A stretch of 15,431 nt of DNA from Sulfuritalea sp. (GCA_016708585.1 JADJFK010000031.1:1-15431); one strand, 5' to 3'. Counted from the stretch's first letter, positions 1-6,491 are shown. A program made the numbers and translations. The notes: generated from the letters alone by a model not told the origin.

Positions 1-1099
1 CGCCGGCTCGTGCCCGATGGAAGCGGCGACGGAACCCGGCAAAGTCGCCCTGCTCGACGGCGGCACCGCATTTCCGCCATCAAGGTCTGGTAGTAATGCA
101 GATTGTGGATGGTATTGAGCCGAGCCCCAGGATTTCGCCGACACGATGCAGGTGATGCAGGTAGGCCGGTGAAATTGCGGCAGGTATGGCGAACGCAGGG
201 CGTCCAGCGGCCGGGTATCGGCCTTGTATTGCGCGTTCTTGATCTTGATGTCGCCATGGCGTGGGGAACCAACCAGCCGTTGCGCGCATTGCGCGTCGGC
301 ATCCGCAGTCGAACATGTCAATGCCCTGCCCTACGGCATACACCAGGTCTTCCGGCGTGCCGACGCCCATCAGGTAGCGCGGCTTGTCCGCGGGCAGACG
401 CGGTGCGGTGTGGGCAAGGATGCGTGCCATTTCCTCCTTGGGTTCGCCCACCGACAGGCCGCCGATGGCAAAGCCGTCGAAACCGATGTCGACCAGCCCC
501 GCCAGCGATTCGTCGCGCAGCGCCTCGTGCATGCCGCCCTGTACGATGCCGAACAGGGCATTGGCGTTCCGCAACCTGTCATGCTCATCGCGCGAGCGCC
601 GCGCCCAGCGCAGGCTCAGGCGCATCGATTCGGCTGCCGTGGCCAGATCCGCCGGATACGGCGTGCATTCGTCGAAAATCATCGCGATGTCGGAATTCAG
701 CACATGCTGGATGCGCATCGATTCCTCCGGCGTCAGGAACAGCCGGTCGCCGTTGATCGGTGAGGCAAACCTGACGCCCTGTTCGCTGATCTTGCGCAGG
801 TCGCCCAGGGAAAACACCTGGAAGCCGCCCGAATCGGTCAGGATCGGGCCGCTCCAGCCCATGAAGCGATGCAGGCCGCCATGCGCCGCGACCACCTCCA
901 GCCCCGGCCGCAACCAGAGATGGAAGGTATTGCCGAGCACGACCGAGGCGCCGATACCGACAAGTTCCTCCGGAGACATGGTCTTCACCGTGCCGTAGGT
1001 ACCCACCGGCATGAAAGTCGGCGTTGGCGCCACGCCGTGGGCCAGCGTCAGCGTGCCGCGCCGTGCAGCGCCGTCGGTGGCAAGCAGTTCGAAGTTCAT
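1..1099 (-). CDS. tgt: queuine/preQ1 tRNA-guanine transglycosylase (frameshifted, 3' end off window)
   Basis: The enzyme exchanges guanine-34 for preQ1 in GUN-anticodon tRNAs, in the cytoplasm, as part of queuosine synthesis. The ATG at 1099 overlaps the queA stop as ATGA. Readable motifs in order are MPVGTYGTVK, LTDSGGFQVFS (the substrate-binding Asp of the family), GIVQGG, FAIGGLSVGEP, MGVGTPEDL and GIDMFDC (the nucleophilic Asp). After FDC the frame breaks repeatedly, at about 304, 265, 190, 168, 126 and 66. By switching frames one recovers MPTRNARNG, ADTRPLDAL, YLHHLHRVGEILG, LNTIHNLHYYQTL and a tail ending FRRRFHRARAG next to base 1. The zinc-binding CxCxxC site near 190 has lost about five bases, so two of its three cysteines cannot be read. 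Identity is certain. Whether the gene is broken in the organism is doubtful, because the indel density looks like sequencing error. Confidence 0.93.
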
Positions 1100-2121
1100 T
1101 CGCGTGGCCGTCTGCGCAGCAGCATAGCATCCGCAGCTGAAGAAACGATAGCGGGCGGCAATCGCATGTTGGTAGGCGGCACGAATTTCCTCCATGCCGG
1201 CAAATGCCGCGACCAGCATCAGCAAGGTGGATTTCGGCAGGTGGAAATTGGTAATCAGCATATCCACTATCCTGAATTCGAAGCCGGGCGTGACGAACAG
1301 CGCCGTCTCGCCGGCGCCGACTTTCAGGCCCCCGCCCAGCGCCGCCGATTCGAGCACGCGCAAGGAAGTGGTGCCGACCGCCACGATGCGTCCGCCACGC
1401 GCCCGGGTCGCCGCGATGGCGTCGGCCGTGGCTTGCGGCAAGAGGTAGCGCTCGGTATGCATGCGATGCTGCGCGAGGTCGCTGACCCGCACCGGCTGGA
1501 AGGTCCCGGCGCCGACGTGCAGGGTGACATGGGCGATTTCGACATCTTTCCCGCGCAGCCTGGAAAACAGGTCGCCGTCAAAATGCAGGCCCGCCGTCGG
1601 CGCCGCGACCGAGCCTTTTTCGCGCGCATACACCGTCTGATAGCGTTCTTCGTCGGGCGCCTGCGCGGCGCGGGAAATGTACGGCGGCAGCGGCAGGCGG
1701 CCGTAGCGTTCGATCAGCTCCGCCGCATCGCCGGAGAATCGCAGCCGGTAGAACTCGCCCTCGCGTCCCAGCACCTCGACATCGAGCGCGTCTTCGAGCC
1801 GCAGGCGACTGCCCGGCTGCGGCGGCTTGCTCGCCCGCAACTGCGCCAGCGCGGTGGCATGATCGAGCAGGCGCTCGACCAGGATTTCGACCCGGCCGCC
1901 GCTTTCCTTGTGCCCGAGCAAGCGGGCGTGCAGCACCGGCTGTCATTCAGCACCAGCAGGTCGCCTGCGCGCAGCCACAGCGGCAGATCGACGAAGTTGC
2001 CGTCCTTGTGCCGCTCGCCCTCCACCACCAGCAGGCGGCTTGCCGAGCGTTGCGGCAAGGGCGCCTGGGCGATCAGTTCGGCGGGCAGCGCGTAGTCGAA
2101 ATCGGCAAGTGTCAAGGACAT
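1096..2121 (-). CDS. queA: S-adenosylmethionine:tRNA ribosyltransferase-isomerase (two frameshifts)
   Basis: QueA transfers and isomerises the ribosyl moiety of S-adenosylmethionine onto preQ1-tRNA, giving epoxyqueuosine, the step after Tgt. The ATG at 2121 opens MSLTLADFDYALPAELIAQ, typical of the family. The frame breaks at 1936-1937, where the minus strand has GG and GGG is expected; restoring it gives LNDSR-VLHARLLG. The next frame contains EKGSVAAPTAGLHF, HVGAGTFQPV, GTTSLRVLES and TNFHLPKSTLLMLV. A second break lies near 1130: the expected C-terminus FFS-(Y/C)-GDAMLL is read only after restoring about two bases, after which the stop TGA falls at 1096-1098. With both corrections the protein is about 342 residues, normal for QueA. 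As sequenced, the second break fuses QueA to Tgt in one frame. No clear Shine-Dalgarno sequence precedes the ATG. Confidence 0.94.
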
Positions 2122-2186
2122 CGGCAGGGCTGGAAAAGTGCATGGCAGCAGGTGAATGCCTGCACGTCACGAGAGGCTTTCGACGG

Positions 2187-2212
2187 CCATTCCGGCGGCC
2201 CGCCCGGAATGG
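2187..2212. repeat. inverted repeat between crp-family gene and queA
   Basis: A 9-bp perfect stem, CCATTCCGG paired with CCGGAATGG, has an 8-base GC-rich loop. It lies between the regulator's stop (2260) and the queA start (2121). No T-tract follows on either strand, so it is not a standard intrinsic terminator. It could be an mRNA-stabilising hairpin or a Rho-type end. Confidence 0.5.
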
Positions 2213-2259
2213 TAGCAGAGCGCGATGGCGCACCCGCCGGCCTCGCCGCAGGGCATCGA

Positions 2260-2960
2260 TCAAACAGAGGCGTCGACGTCGCCGTGGCGCCTGAACGCCG
2301 CCAGGTCGACCAGGATCAGTTGGCCGTCCTGTTCGTGGATGAGTCCCTGGGCGGTGAGATCACGCATCACGCGACTGACCATCTCGCGCGAAGCACCGAT
2401 CATCTTGGCGATATCCTGCTTGCTGATCTTGTGCGTGACGACCTTGCGCCCATCCACGGTTTCCGCCGACTCGAGCAGCAAACGCGCAACCCGCCCATAG
2501 ACGTCGAGCAGGGCAAGGCTCTCGATGGTCCGGTCGGCCACGCGCAACCGCTTGGTCAGGTTGCGCATGATGAACAGGGAAACGTTGGGATTTTCCGCCA
2601 GGCAGCGCTTGAACTCCGCCTGGCCGATCATCACCACTTCGCTGGTCTCGACCGCCAGGACGGTAGCCGAACGCGGATGGTCGTCGAGCACCCCATTTCG
2701 CCGAACAGTTCTCCGGGACCGAGCAGGGAAAGGATGACCTCGCGCCCCTCCTCGTCGCTGACCTGCACCTTCAGGGCGCCCGAAAGAACGAAGTAGATGT
2801 TGTCCGTGCGGTCGCCGGCATGCAGCACGACGGTATGCCGCGGCACGGTGCGCAGCATGGCCACGCGAGCCAGCGGCTTGAGGCTGTCGTCGTCGAGCAT
2901 CTCGAAGATCGGCAGCGCGCGCAGTATCGTCAATGAAACTCCGGCATTCGGCGAGGCCAC
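2260..2960 (-). CDS. Crp/Fnr-family transcriptional regulator (one frameshift)
   Basis: This is a cytoplasmic DNA-binding regulator with an N-terminal cyclic-nucleotide-binding-like barrel and a C-terminal winged helix. The chosen start is GTG at 2960, giving MASPNAGVSLTILRALPIF: a GGAGGG lies 6 nt upstream. The ATG at 2987 has no such site. The barrel contains AGDRTDNIYFVLSGALKV and GELFGEMG. The frame then breaks at 2691-2694, where four Gs stand for an expected five on the minus strand; the restored frame gives VLDDHPRSATV. FGE plus RSA match the phosphate-binding cassette of CRP-type proteins, so a nucleotide ligand is possible. The recognition helix region, SKQDIAKMIGASREMVSRVM, has the R-E-x3-R pattern of E. 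coli CRP, predicting TGTGA-like half sites. There is no FNR-type cysteine cluster. Corrected length is about 233 residues. Its targets cannot be told from the window. Confidence 0.88.
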
Positions 2961-2966
2961 AACATA

Positions 2967-2972
2967 CCCTCC
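2967..2972 (-). promoter_or_regulatory. Shine-Dalgarno deciding the GTG start of the Crp/Fnr gene
   Basis: GGAGGG on the minus strand lies 6 nt before GTG at 2960. It falls inside the reading frame of the upstream ATG (2987), which argues that the longer start is not used. Confidence 0.7.
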
Positions 2973-3030
2973 AAAAAATAGAACCATACACTCAGGGGCA
3001 AGTGTAGTCGTTATTGTCGGCCTCACTCGG

Positions 3031-3050
3031 ACGGCTTTGCAAGCCGTTTT
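3031..3050 (+). repeat. short hairpin followed by TTTT at the element's left boundary
   Basis: A 7-bp stem ACGGCTT/AAGCCGT with loop TGC is followed by four Ts on the plus strand, and the TGGTGC of the putative attachment site follows at once. It may be a weak plus-strand terminator, or part of an attachment site; no plus-strand gene ends here. Confidence 0.4.
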
Positions 3051-3066
3051 GGTGCGGGGGGGAGAG
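3050..3066. mobile_element. putative distal attachment site (partial copy of tRNA-Leu 3' end)
   Basis: The plus strand reads TGGTGC then seven Gs and AGAG. The tRNA-Leu 3' end at 6179 reads TGGTGCC then eight Gs and AAG, in the same orientation. The match is imperfect, with one or two indels, but it sits where the far end of a tRNA-inserted island is expected. A pair of ATACCCCC arm-like sites lies 60-80 bp inside it, mirroring the integrase end. The assignment is inferred from position and partial identity. Confidence 0.5.
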
Positions 3067-3124
3067 CCAAACAACCCGTCGAAACGCTTGGTGGGTGGCG
3101 TTATCTACCAGTTCGATCTTGCCG

Positions 3125-3144
3125 ATACCCCCACGAATACCCCC
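3125..3144. repeat. paired ATACCCCC sites (putative integrase arm sites, left end)
   Basis: Two copies of ATACCCCC at 3125-3132 and 3137-3144 are 12 bp apart start to start. The spacing and much of the surrounding sequence match the 6045/6057 pair beside the integrase: about 20 of 23 positions agree by eye. Paired sites at both ends fit arm-type binding sites for the element's integrase; that role is inference. Confidence 0.6.
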
Positions 3145-3190
3145 TGTCTCGCCTTGCTTCGCAGAAAAGGCTACCACGATACCGCTGCCT

Positions 3191-3628
3191 TCAGCGCAGC
3201 CAAACCGCCCCACATTCTCGCAAGCTGGCATCGTGAATGTCGAGTACCGGACGAATCGTGCCGGCAGCATCGCGCCGATAGCCACCCGCCAAGTTCCACG
3301 CCATCGGCAGCCCCATCGCCCGACAGGTAGTGAAGACTGCCCGATCGCGACGGCACAGCTGGTCATCATCCAGCCACCCACCCAAGGGATCGTCGATATG
3401 CGGGTCGGCCCCGAGCTGCACAAGCAGGACATCGCAGTCCCTGAATATTGCGGTGATCAGCGCGGGCAGTTGCTCAAGCCAGCGCTCTGCGGTCGCCGAA
3501 CTACCGCGCCCATGCACAAGCGGAATGTCGAGGCCCAGGTGGTCAATTATGTCGCGCACACCGTTCGGCGTGTGTTCGTCAAGATCGAGGATGCCCGTGC
3601 GGGTGATCGCCCACGTCGCCAGGGACCA
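3191..3628 (-). pseudogene. histone-deacetylase-superfamily C-terminal fragment
   Basis: The frame is open from 3628 to a stop at 3191-3193 but has no convincing start. It contains ILDLDEHTPNG, matching the D-x-H zinc-ligand motif of class I/II deacetylases and AcuC. It also has LLVQLGADPHIDDPLGG (third zinc-ligand Asp) and WNLAGGY (the GGY catalytic tyrosine region). The upstream half of the fold, including the family's paired active-site histidines, is missing. The sequence immediately before belongs to an unrelated ORF in another frame; one base too many in the GGG at 3610-3612 would join them. Either two gene fragments were brought together by deletion, or an indel hides a single chimeric ORF of about 307 residues. 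The deacetylase resemblance is by motif only, and activity is unlikely without the missing half. Confidence 0.6.
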
Positions 3629-4118
3629 TCATCTCCGCGGTCCATGACTCGCCACGTGCCTTCTTCGCATTGCCGGAAAAGCTGCACGTGGCGATGCGCA
3701 GCGTGTTCGGGAGGTTGGGGAAGATCGCCCTCAAGAAGTCGGCATTGGTGGGCGAGGGCTTACCAGCGGCAGTTTCCCATGCCTCGGCAGCAGGCTCGGG
3801 CTCAACAACAGGCTTGGCCTTACCTGGCCTTGCCTTGGCATCGGCAGCAGCTTTTGCGTCGGCCCGCATTCTCTCGTTCAGGCGTTCGATTTCGGGATTG
3901 AGCCATGCCACAAATTTCTCAAGCCCTGGTTCGTCGATATCCTCAATCCACCGGCCCCCCTTGTCGTCAAGCCTATTCTTGATACTCTCGCGGGCATGGG
4001 CGGGCAGCATGTGGCTCTGAAGCATTTTGTCCAGCACGACGCGAAGCGCAGCGCGGTCAATGCCGGACGTGGCGGGCTGGGGGTTGTTGCCCGTAACGGG
4101 CGATTGGGTTTGTAGCAT
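3579..4118 (-). CDS. hypothetical island protein, possibly the N-terminus of a replication/primase-type protein
   Basis: This 179-residue ORF starts at ATG 4118, preceded by AGGAG 9 nt upstream. The first half is polar, with LDKMLQSHMLPAHARESI and FVAWLNPEIERLNERMR. An Ala/Lys/Pro-rich linker follows at about residues 85-120. A segment beginning ADFLRAIFPNLPNTLRIATC then recalls the opening of primase/helicase proteins of P4-like elements and plasmids. That resemblance is from memory and weak. The frame ends after EMMVPGDV with an out-of-frame tail (GDHPHGHPRS) that looks unnatural, and deacetylase-like coding continues in the +1 frame. The gene therefore appears truncated, by deletion or by a single-base insertion near 3611. 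It lies downstream of the AlpA-like gene in the element, and its function is unknown. Confidence 0.55.
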   Translation of the reverse strand: MLQTQSPVTGNNPQPATSGIDRAALRVVLDKMLQSHMLPAHARESIKNRLDDKGGRWIEDIDEPGLEKFVAWLNPEIERLNERMRADAKAAADAKARPGKAKPVVEPEPAAEAWETAAGKPSPTNADFLRAIFPNLPNTLRIATCSFSGNAKKARGESWTAEMMVPGDVGDHPHGHPRS

Positions 4119-4173
4119 TTCGGTGATCTCCTATGACGGAAACCCCGACAGCACGCCCTGCGCGCGAGTGACC

Positions 4174-4182
4174 TGCTAAAAT
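4174..4182 (+). promoter_or_regulatory. possible extended -10 promoter on the plus strand
   Basis: TGCTAAAAT is a TG-N-TAAAAT extended -10 element. No good -35 lies 16-18 nt upstream, which extended -10 promoters can tolerate. It would start transcription near 4189 toward the terminator at 4217-4253. Confidence 0.4.
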
Positions 4183-4206
4183 TTGCACCGTCTTGTTCGT
4201 GCAAAT
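4181..4206. promoter_or_regulatory. 8-bp inverted repeat, candidate operator
   Basis: ATTTGCAC and GTGCAAAT flank a 10-base spacer. The left arm overlaps the possible plus-strand -10 box and the right arm falls in the first transcribed bases, so a bound dimer could repress. On the minus strand the same repeat is followed by TTT and could act as a weak terminator or mRNA hairpin between the AlpA-like gene and the next ORF. Confidence 0.45.
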
Positions 4207-4253
4207 GTCTGTGTGGCCCCCGTCGCTTGGTCGAGCGTCGGGGGTTTATTTTT
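4189..4253 (+). ncRNA. candidate small RNA in the mobile element
   Basis: A possible extended -10 at 4174-4182 and a strong intrinsic terminator at 4217-4253 would delimit a plus-strand transcript of about 65 nt with no ORF. It lies antisense to the gap between two minus-strand island genes and to the end of the first. Satellite phage P4 is known to be controlled by a small immunity RNA, but no sequence match to that RNA is claimed here. Confidence 0.35.
4217..4253 (+). terminator. intrinsic terminator on the plus strand inside the island
   Basis: CCCCCG-T-CGCT pairs with AGCG-T-CGGGGG around the loop TGGTCG, and TTTATTTTT follows. The T-run is also the complement of the AlpA-like gene's last codons and stop. 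On the minus strand no T-run follows the hairpin, so it works as an intrinsic terminator only for plus-strand transcription, where no protein gene is seen. Confidence 0.65.
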
Positions 4254-4536
4254 GTGCGGATGTGTTGGCGGATATGCCAAAGAAGTTGTGAATGTCCGAC
4301 AGCTTCCACATCGGGATGTCGTTGATTACAACGCTCGGCGCAGGCGCACGGCCTTTCCGACGCCACAAGTTCCAGGTGCTCAACGCAATTGGCAGAATAC
4401 CGTGTTGCGCGGCGCGGGCTTGGCGCAAGTCACGCCCTTTGCTGCGATTGACTTCGGCTTGTTCGGGGGTTACTTCGGGGCGAGATACGATCTCGAAAGC
4501 ACGTAACAGCGGGTCTTGATTGATGGGCGAATTCAC
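4246..4536 (-). CDS. AlpA-like small DNA-binding protein (regulator/excisionase type)
   Basis: This 96-residue protein starts at GTG 4536, chosen because AAGGAG lies 7 nt upstream (4544-4549). The C-terminal half, LPIALSTWNLWRRKGRAPAP followed by a short strand and PMWKLSDIHNFF, follows the winged-helix pattern of AlpA/excisionase-like proteins (LPIGRSTWWxxVKxGxxPxP ... xWRxSDI). AlpA-type proteins activate integrase expression or assist excision in P4-like and CP4-like islands. The N-terminal 45 residues are polar and not recognised. The gene lies 252 bp beyond the integrase stop on the same strand, with its own leader. The family match is by pattern and fairly good. Whether it is an activator or an excision factor cannot be told. 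Confidence 0.65.
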   Translation of the reverse strand: MNSPINQDPLLRAFEIVSRPEVTPEQAEVNRSKGRDLRQARAAQHGILPIALSTWNLWRRKGRAPAPSVVINDIPMWKLSDIHNFFGISANTSAQK

Positions 4537-4745
4537 GCGACATCTCCTTGGAGAAAATCGCTCACGGCCTTGACCGTTCCCTATTCGCCGCCCGGCGCAC
4601 CATGCGCCCGTGCCGTCAATCAGCTGGAAATTGCTGCGGTATATTCACCGCCGCTCTGGTCAATTGGGTCCGCTCGGGTGAGCACTACGGGACGACCTCT
4701 TGACCAGCGCCAGCACTTTACCACGGCACGCCATCTGCGTGCATC

Positions 4746-4766
4746 GGATGATTTTGAATATCATCC
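4746..4766. repeat. hairpin downstream of integrase
   Basis: GGATGAT and ATCATCC flank a 7-base AT-rich loop, 23 bp past the integrase stop in the gap 4537-4788. No T-run follows on the minus strand, so it is a weak candidate for the integrase transcript end. The rest of that gap shows no gene and no clear promoter. Confidence 0.4.
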
Positions 4767-4788
4767 CCCGCTAAACCCAGCCGGTTGC

Positions 4789-6003
4789 TTATGCCGCCCC
4801 TTTGATCGGGATCACATCAGCGCCAGCCTTCAGCTTTTCCAGGTAGTCGGCCCACCGCTGCATCATGACTTTGCGCTGTGGCAGGAACTTGGTCCGGTTG
4901 TAGGCGGACCCAAGCGTATCGGGTACCGCATGCGCCAACTGATGTTCGATGACGGCCGGCGCAATATCCAAAACCTCGTGCAAGATGGTGCGCGCCATCG
5001 CCCTGAACCCATGCCCGGTAATCTCGCGCTTGGTGTCCCAGCCCAAGCGACGCAGAGCCGCATTGACAGCCGCCTCGCTCATCGGCTTCAACGGATCGCG
5101 CCCAGTAAATGCATGGGCGCGGTGCCCGGTGATCTTATGTAGGTCGCGCAGGATAGCGACGGCTTGTGTGGCGAGCGGCACCTGATGCTCGGTCTTGGTC
5201 TTGCTCGCAAGGAACTTCCATTCTGCCCGATCAAGATCAATGTCAGCCCACTTGGCCTGACGCAATTCCCCCGGACGGACAAATACCAGCGGTGCCAGTA
5301 GCAGAGCGGCTTGCACCACGCTGCTGCCCCTGAAGCCATCGAAGCTGCGCAGCAGTTCGGCCACGTCAGCCGGGGCGGTCAGGGCGGGCATGTTCTTTGT
5401 CGGCGGCGTGCTCAGGGCACCTTTCAGGCTGGGCATGGGGTCGAATGTGGCGCGGTCGGTGGCGATGGCGTAACGGAAGATTTCGCCGATCTGCTGCCCC
5501 ACCCTTTTCGCCGTGAAGACTGCTCCGCGCTTCTCGATCCGCTTCAACACGTCAAGAATTTCCGGTGCCGTAATTTCGGAAATCGGGCGATTGCCGATGC
5601 AGGAATTTACTTCCCTGAACCGACCGATCGTGTTGGCGATCTGCTTGGGGCCGATCTCCTTTTTCTTTTTCGCCAACCATTCTTCATAGATCGCCGCGAA
5701 GGTGCTGGCGTGCAACATTGTCAGTGCGCGTCTGGTTCGCCTTTTTTCGGCGGCAGGGTCTGTGCCCGCGCTGAGAAGTCTCCGCGCGTCAATGTGCTTG
5801 TCGCGTGCGGCAGCCAGTCCGACATCAGGATATTGGCCCAGCGTCAGCAGCTTTTCCTTGCCTGCGAAACGGTACTTGTACCGCCACGACATGCCGCCGG
5901 TCGGCGTCGCGTACAGATGCAGGCCGCCTTGGTCGGGGTAACGCTTGGGCTTGGTCAGGCGGGCAGGCTTGATGCTGCGGAGGGTGGTATCGGTCAGCGC
6001 CAT
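4789..6003 (-). CDS. int: P4-type tyrosine recombinase (integrase)
   Basis: This site-specific recombinase integrates and excises the element at the tRNA. The start chosen is ATG 6003 (MALTDTTLRSIKPARLTKPK), because the N-terminal DUF4102 arm-binding domain begins there in the family; the in-frame ATG at 6054 would add 17 atypical residues. Length is 404 residues, normal for the family. The arm domain has YPDQGGLHLYATPTGG and LTLGQYPDVGLAAAR. The core-binding domain lies around residues 100-190. The catalytic domain has VRPGELR (first Arg), HGFRAMARTIL (H-x-x-R), HQLAH and the tyrosine in SAYNRTKF, so it looks complete. It is transcribed away from the tRNA. Seven GGGGGTAT-like sites lie immediately upstream, where they could bind the integrase and also repress its promoter. 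The frame is intact, unlike several neighbours. Confidence 0.95.
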   Translation of the reverse strand: MALTDTTLRSIKPARLTKPKRYPDQGGLHLYATPTGGMSWRYKYRFAGKEKLLTLGQYPDVGLAAARDKHIDARRLLSAGTDPAAEKRRTRRALTMLHASTFAAIYEEWLAKKKKEIGPKQIANTIGRFREVNSCIGNRPISEITAPEILDVLKRIEKRGAVFTAKRVGQQIGEIFRYAIATDRATFDPMPSLKGALSTPPTKNMPALTAPADVAELLRSFDGFRGSSVVQAALLLAPLVFVRPGELRQAKWADIDLDRAEWKFLASKTKTEHQVPLATQAVAILRDLHKITGHRAHAFTGRDPLKPMSEAAVNAALRRLGWDTKREITGHGFRAMARTILHEVLDIAPAVIEHQLAHAVPDTLGSAYNRTKFLPQRKVMMQRWADYLEKLKAGADVIPIKGAA

Positions 6004-6005
6004 GC

Positions 6006-6114
6006 GGGGGTATCCTGTGCCAATAAGCAGGGGGTATTTCTGCGATTCCCCCAAGAATACCCCCAGATGGGGGTATCTGGCAATAGCAGGGTATGGCGGG
6101 ATATGTAAGGGTAT
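6006..6114. repeat. cluster of GGGGGTAT-type sites between integrase and tRNA (putative arm sites)
   Basis: GGGGGTAT occurs at 6006-6013, 6030-6037 and 6069-6076. The reverse form occurs at 6057-6064 (ATACCCCC) and as a variant at 6045-6052 (ATTCCCCC). Shorter GGGTAT copies lie at 6089-6094 and 6109-6114. They fill the gap between the integrase start and the tRNA 3' end, and the 6045/6057 pair is echoed at 3125/3137. This pattern fits integrase arm-type sites. Confidence 0.65.
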
Positions 6115-6178
6115 TTACCGTGAATCCCCGTGTTTTCAGGGGATTCCGGTCGGATATGGATGGTGTTGGATGTTATGC

Positions 6179-6200
6179 TGGTGCCGGGGGGGGAAGTCGA
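6179..6200. mobile_element. putative attachment site at the tRNA-Leu 3' end
   Basis: The acceptor and T-arm 3' half of the tRNA, reading TGGTGCCGGGG on the plus strand, is the expected crossover region for a tRNA-targeted integrase. A degenerate direct copy is at 3050-3066. The exact core cannot be fixed because the two copies differ by indels in the G-run. Confidence 0.5.
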
Positions 6201-6263
6201 ATCCCCATGCCTTGCGGCGGCGGTGTTTGAGACCGCTACGTCTACCGATTCCGTCACCCCGGC
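6179..6263 (-). tRNA. tRNA-Leu (anticodon CAA)
   Basis: This is an 85-nt class II tRNA on the minus strand. The acceptor stem GCCGGGG pairs with CCCCGGC, with discriminator A and an encoded CCA at 6179-6181. The anticodon stem GCGGT/ACCGC holds the loop CTCAAAC, giving anticodon CAA, which reads UUG codons. The D-arm has ATCGGTAGACGTAG, a long variable arm follows, and the T-arm is GGGGA/TCCCC with loop TTCGACT. The gene is intact despite serving as the insertion site of the adjacent element. Confidence 0.95.
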
Positions 6264-6307
6264 CCGGGATGCCGACGCCGGGAAGACCCCGGCTACGCGA
6301 GGCGCGA

Positions 6308-6336
6308 ATTATCCGACAAACTCGGCCGTCCCACAA
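6308..6336 (-). promoter_or_regulatory. promoter of tRNA-Leu
   Basis: On the minus strand TTGTGG (6336-6331), a 17-nt spacer and GATAAT (6313-6308) form a sigma-70-type promoter. A GC-rich discriminator (TCGCGCC) follows, as in stringently controlled stable-RNA promoters. The start would be near 6301, leaving a leader of about 38 nt to be processed. Confidence 0.6.
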
Positions 6337-6476
6337 TCTCCGTGGCGGCCCTGCCGGACGGCCTGGATTGCGGCAGCAATGGCGGAAGTGCGGGTAAGCA
6401 GCGCAGAGCCGACCAGGGCACCGGGGTCGTAACCGACGGACAAACACCGTGGGGCAACCTGGTTCGCAATGCAGCC

Positions 6477-6491
6477 TATAATCGCCCCATG
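6477..6491 (+). promoter_or_regulatory. kup promoter -10, probably leaderless
   Basis: A perfect TATAAT (6477-6482) is followed by CGCCCC and then the ATG at 6489. A start 7 nt after the box would be the A of the ATG itself. No Shine-Dalgarno sequence lies between. A -35 box is not obvious. The arrangement repeats before the macA-like gene. Confidence 0.55.

Larger units (their letters stand above)
3050..6200. mobile_element. small integrative element inserted at tRNA-Leu(CAA)
   Basis: This stretch of about 3.1 kb lies between a partial repeat of the tRNA 3' end (3050-3066) and the tRNA itself (6179-6263). The integrase gene (4789-6003) is next to the tRNA, the usual order for tRNA-targeted islands. 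P4-family integrases are known to use this tRNA type; E. coli leuX is also tRNA-Leu(CAA). All recognisable ORFs inside are on the minus strand: integrase, an AlpA-like protein, a replication-type N-terminal ORF and a histone-deacetylase-like fragment. Clustered GGGGGTAT/ATACCCCC sites occur at both ends. The small size and the broken ORF suggest a decayed or minimal element. No conjugation or capsid genes are present. Confidence 0.75.

Noticed and set aside
869..2095. Long open frame of 408 codons on the plus strand opposite queA/tgt
   Set aside because: It is antisense to recognised genes, has no family motifs, and is explained by high-GC codon bias.
2992..3432. Protein-coding gene on the minus strand between the Crp/Fnr gene and the deacetylase fragment
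   Set aside because: It overlaps the deacetylase-like frame, contains no motif, and crosses the attachment site and arm sites.
4183..4506. Plus-strand protein opposite the AlpA-like gene
   Set aside because: It has no ribosome-binding site or motif, and the strong plus-strand terminator at 4217 would cut its transcript.
3125..6114. CRISPR array
   Set aside because: The GGGGGTAT repeats are only 8 bp, occur in both orientations and have irregular spacing; there are no cas genes.
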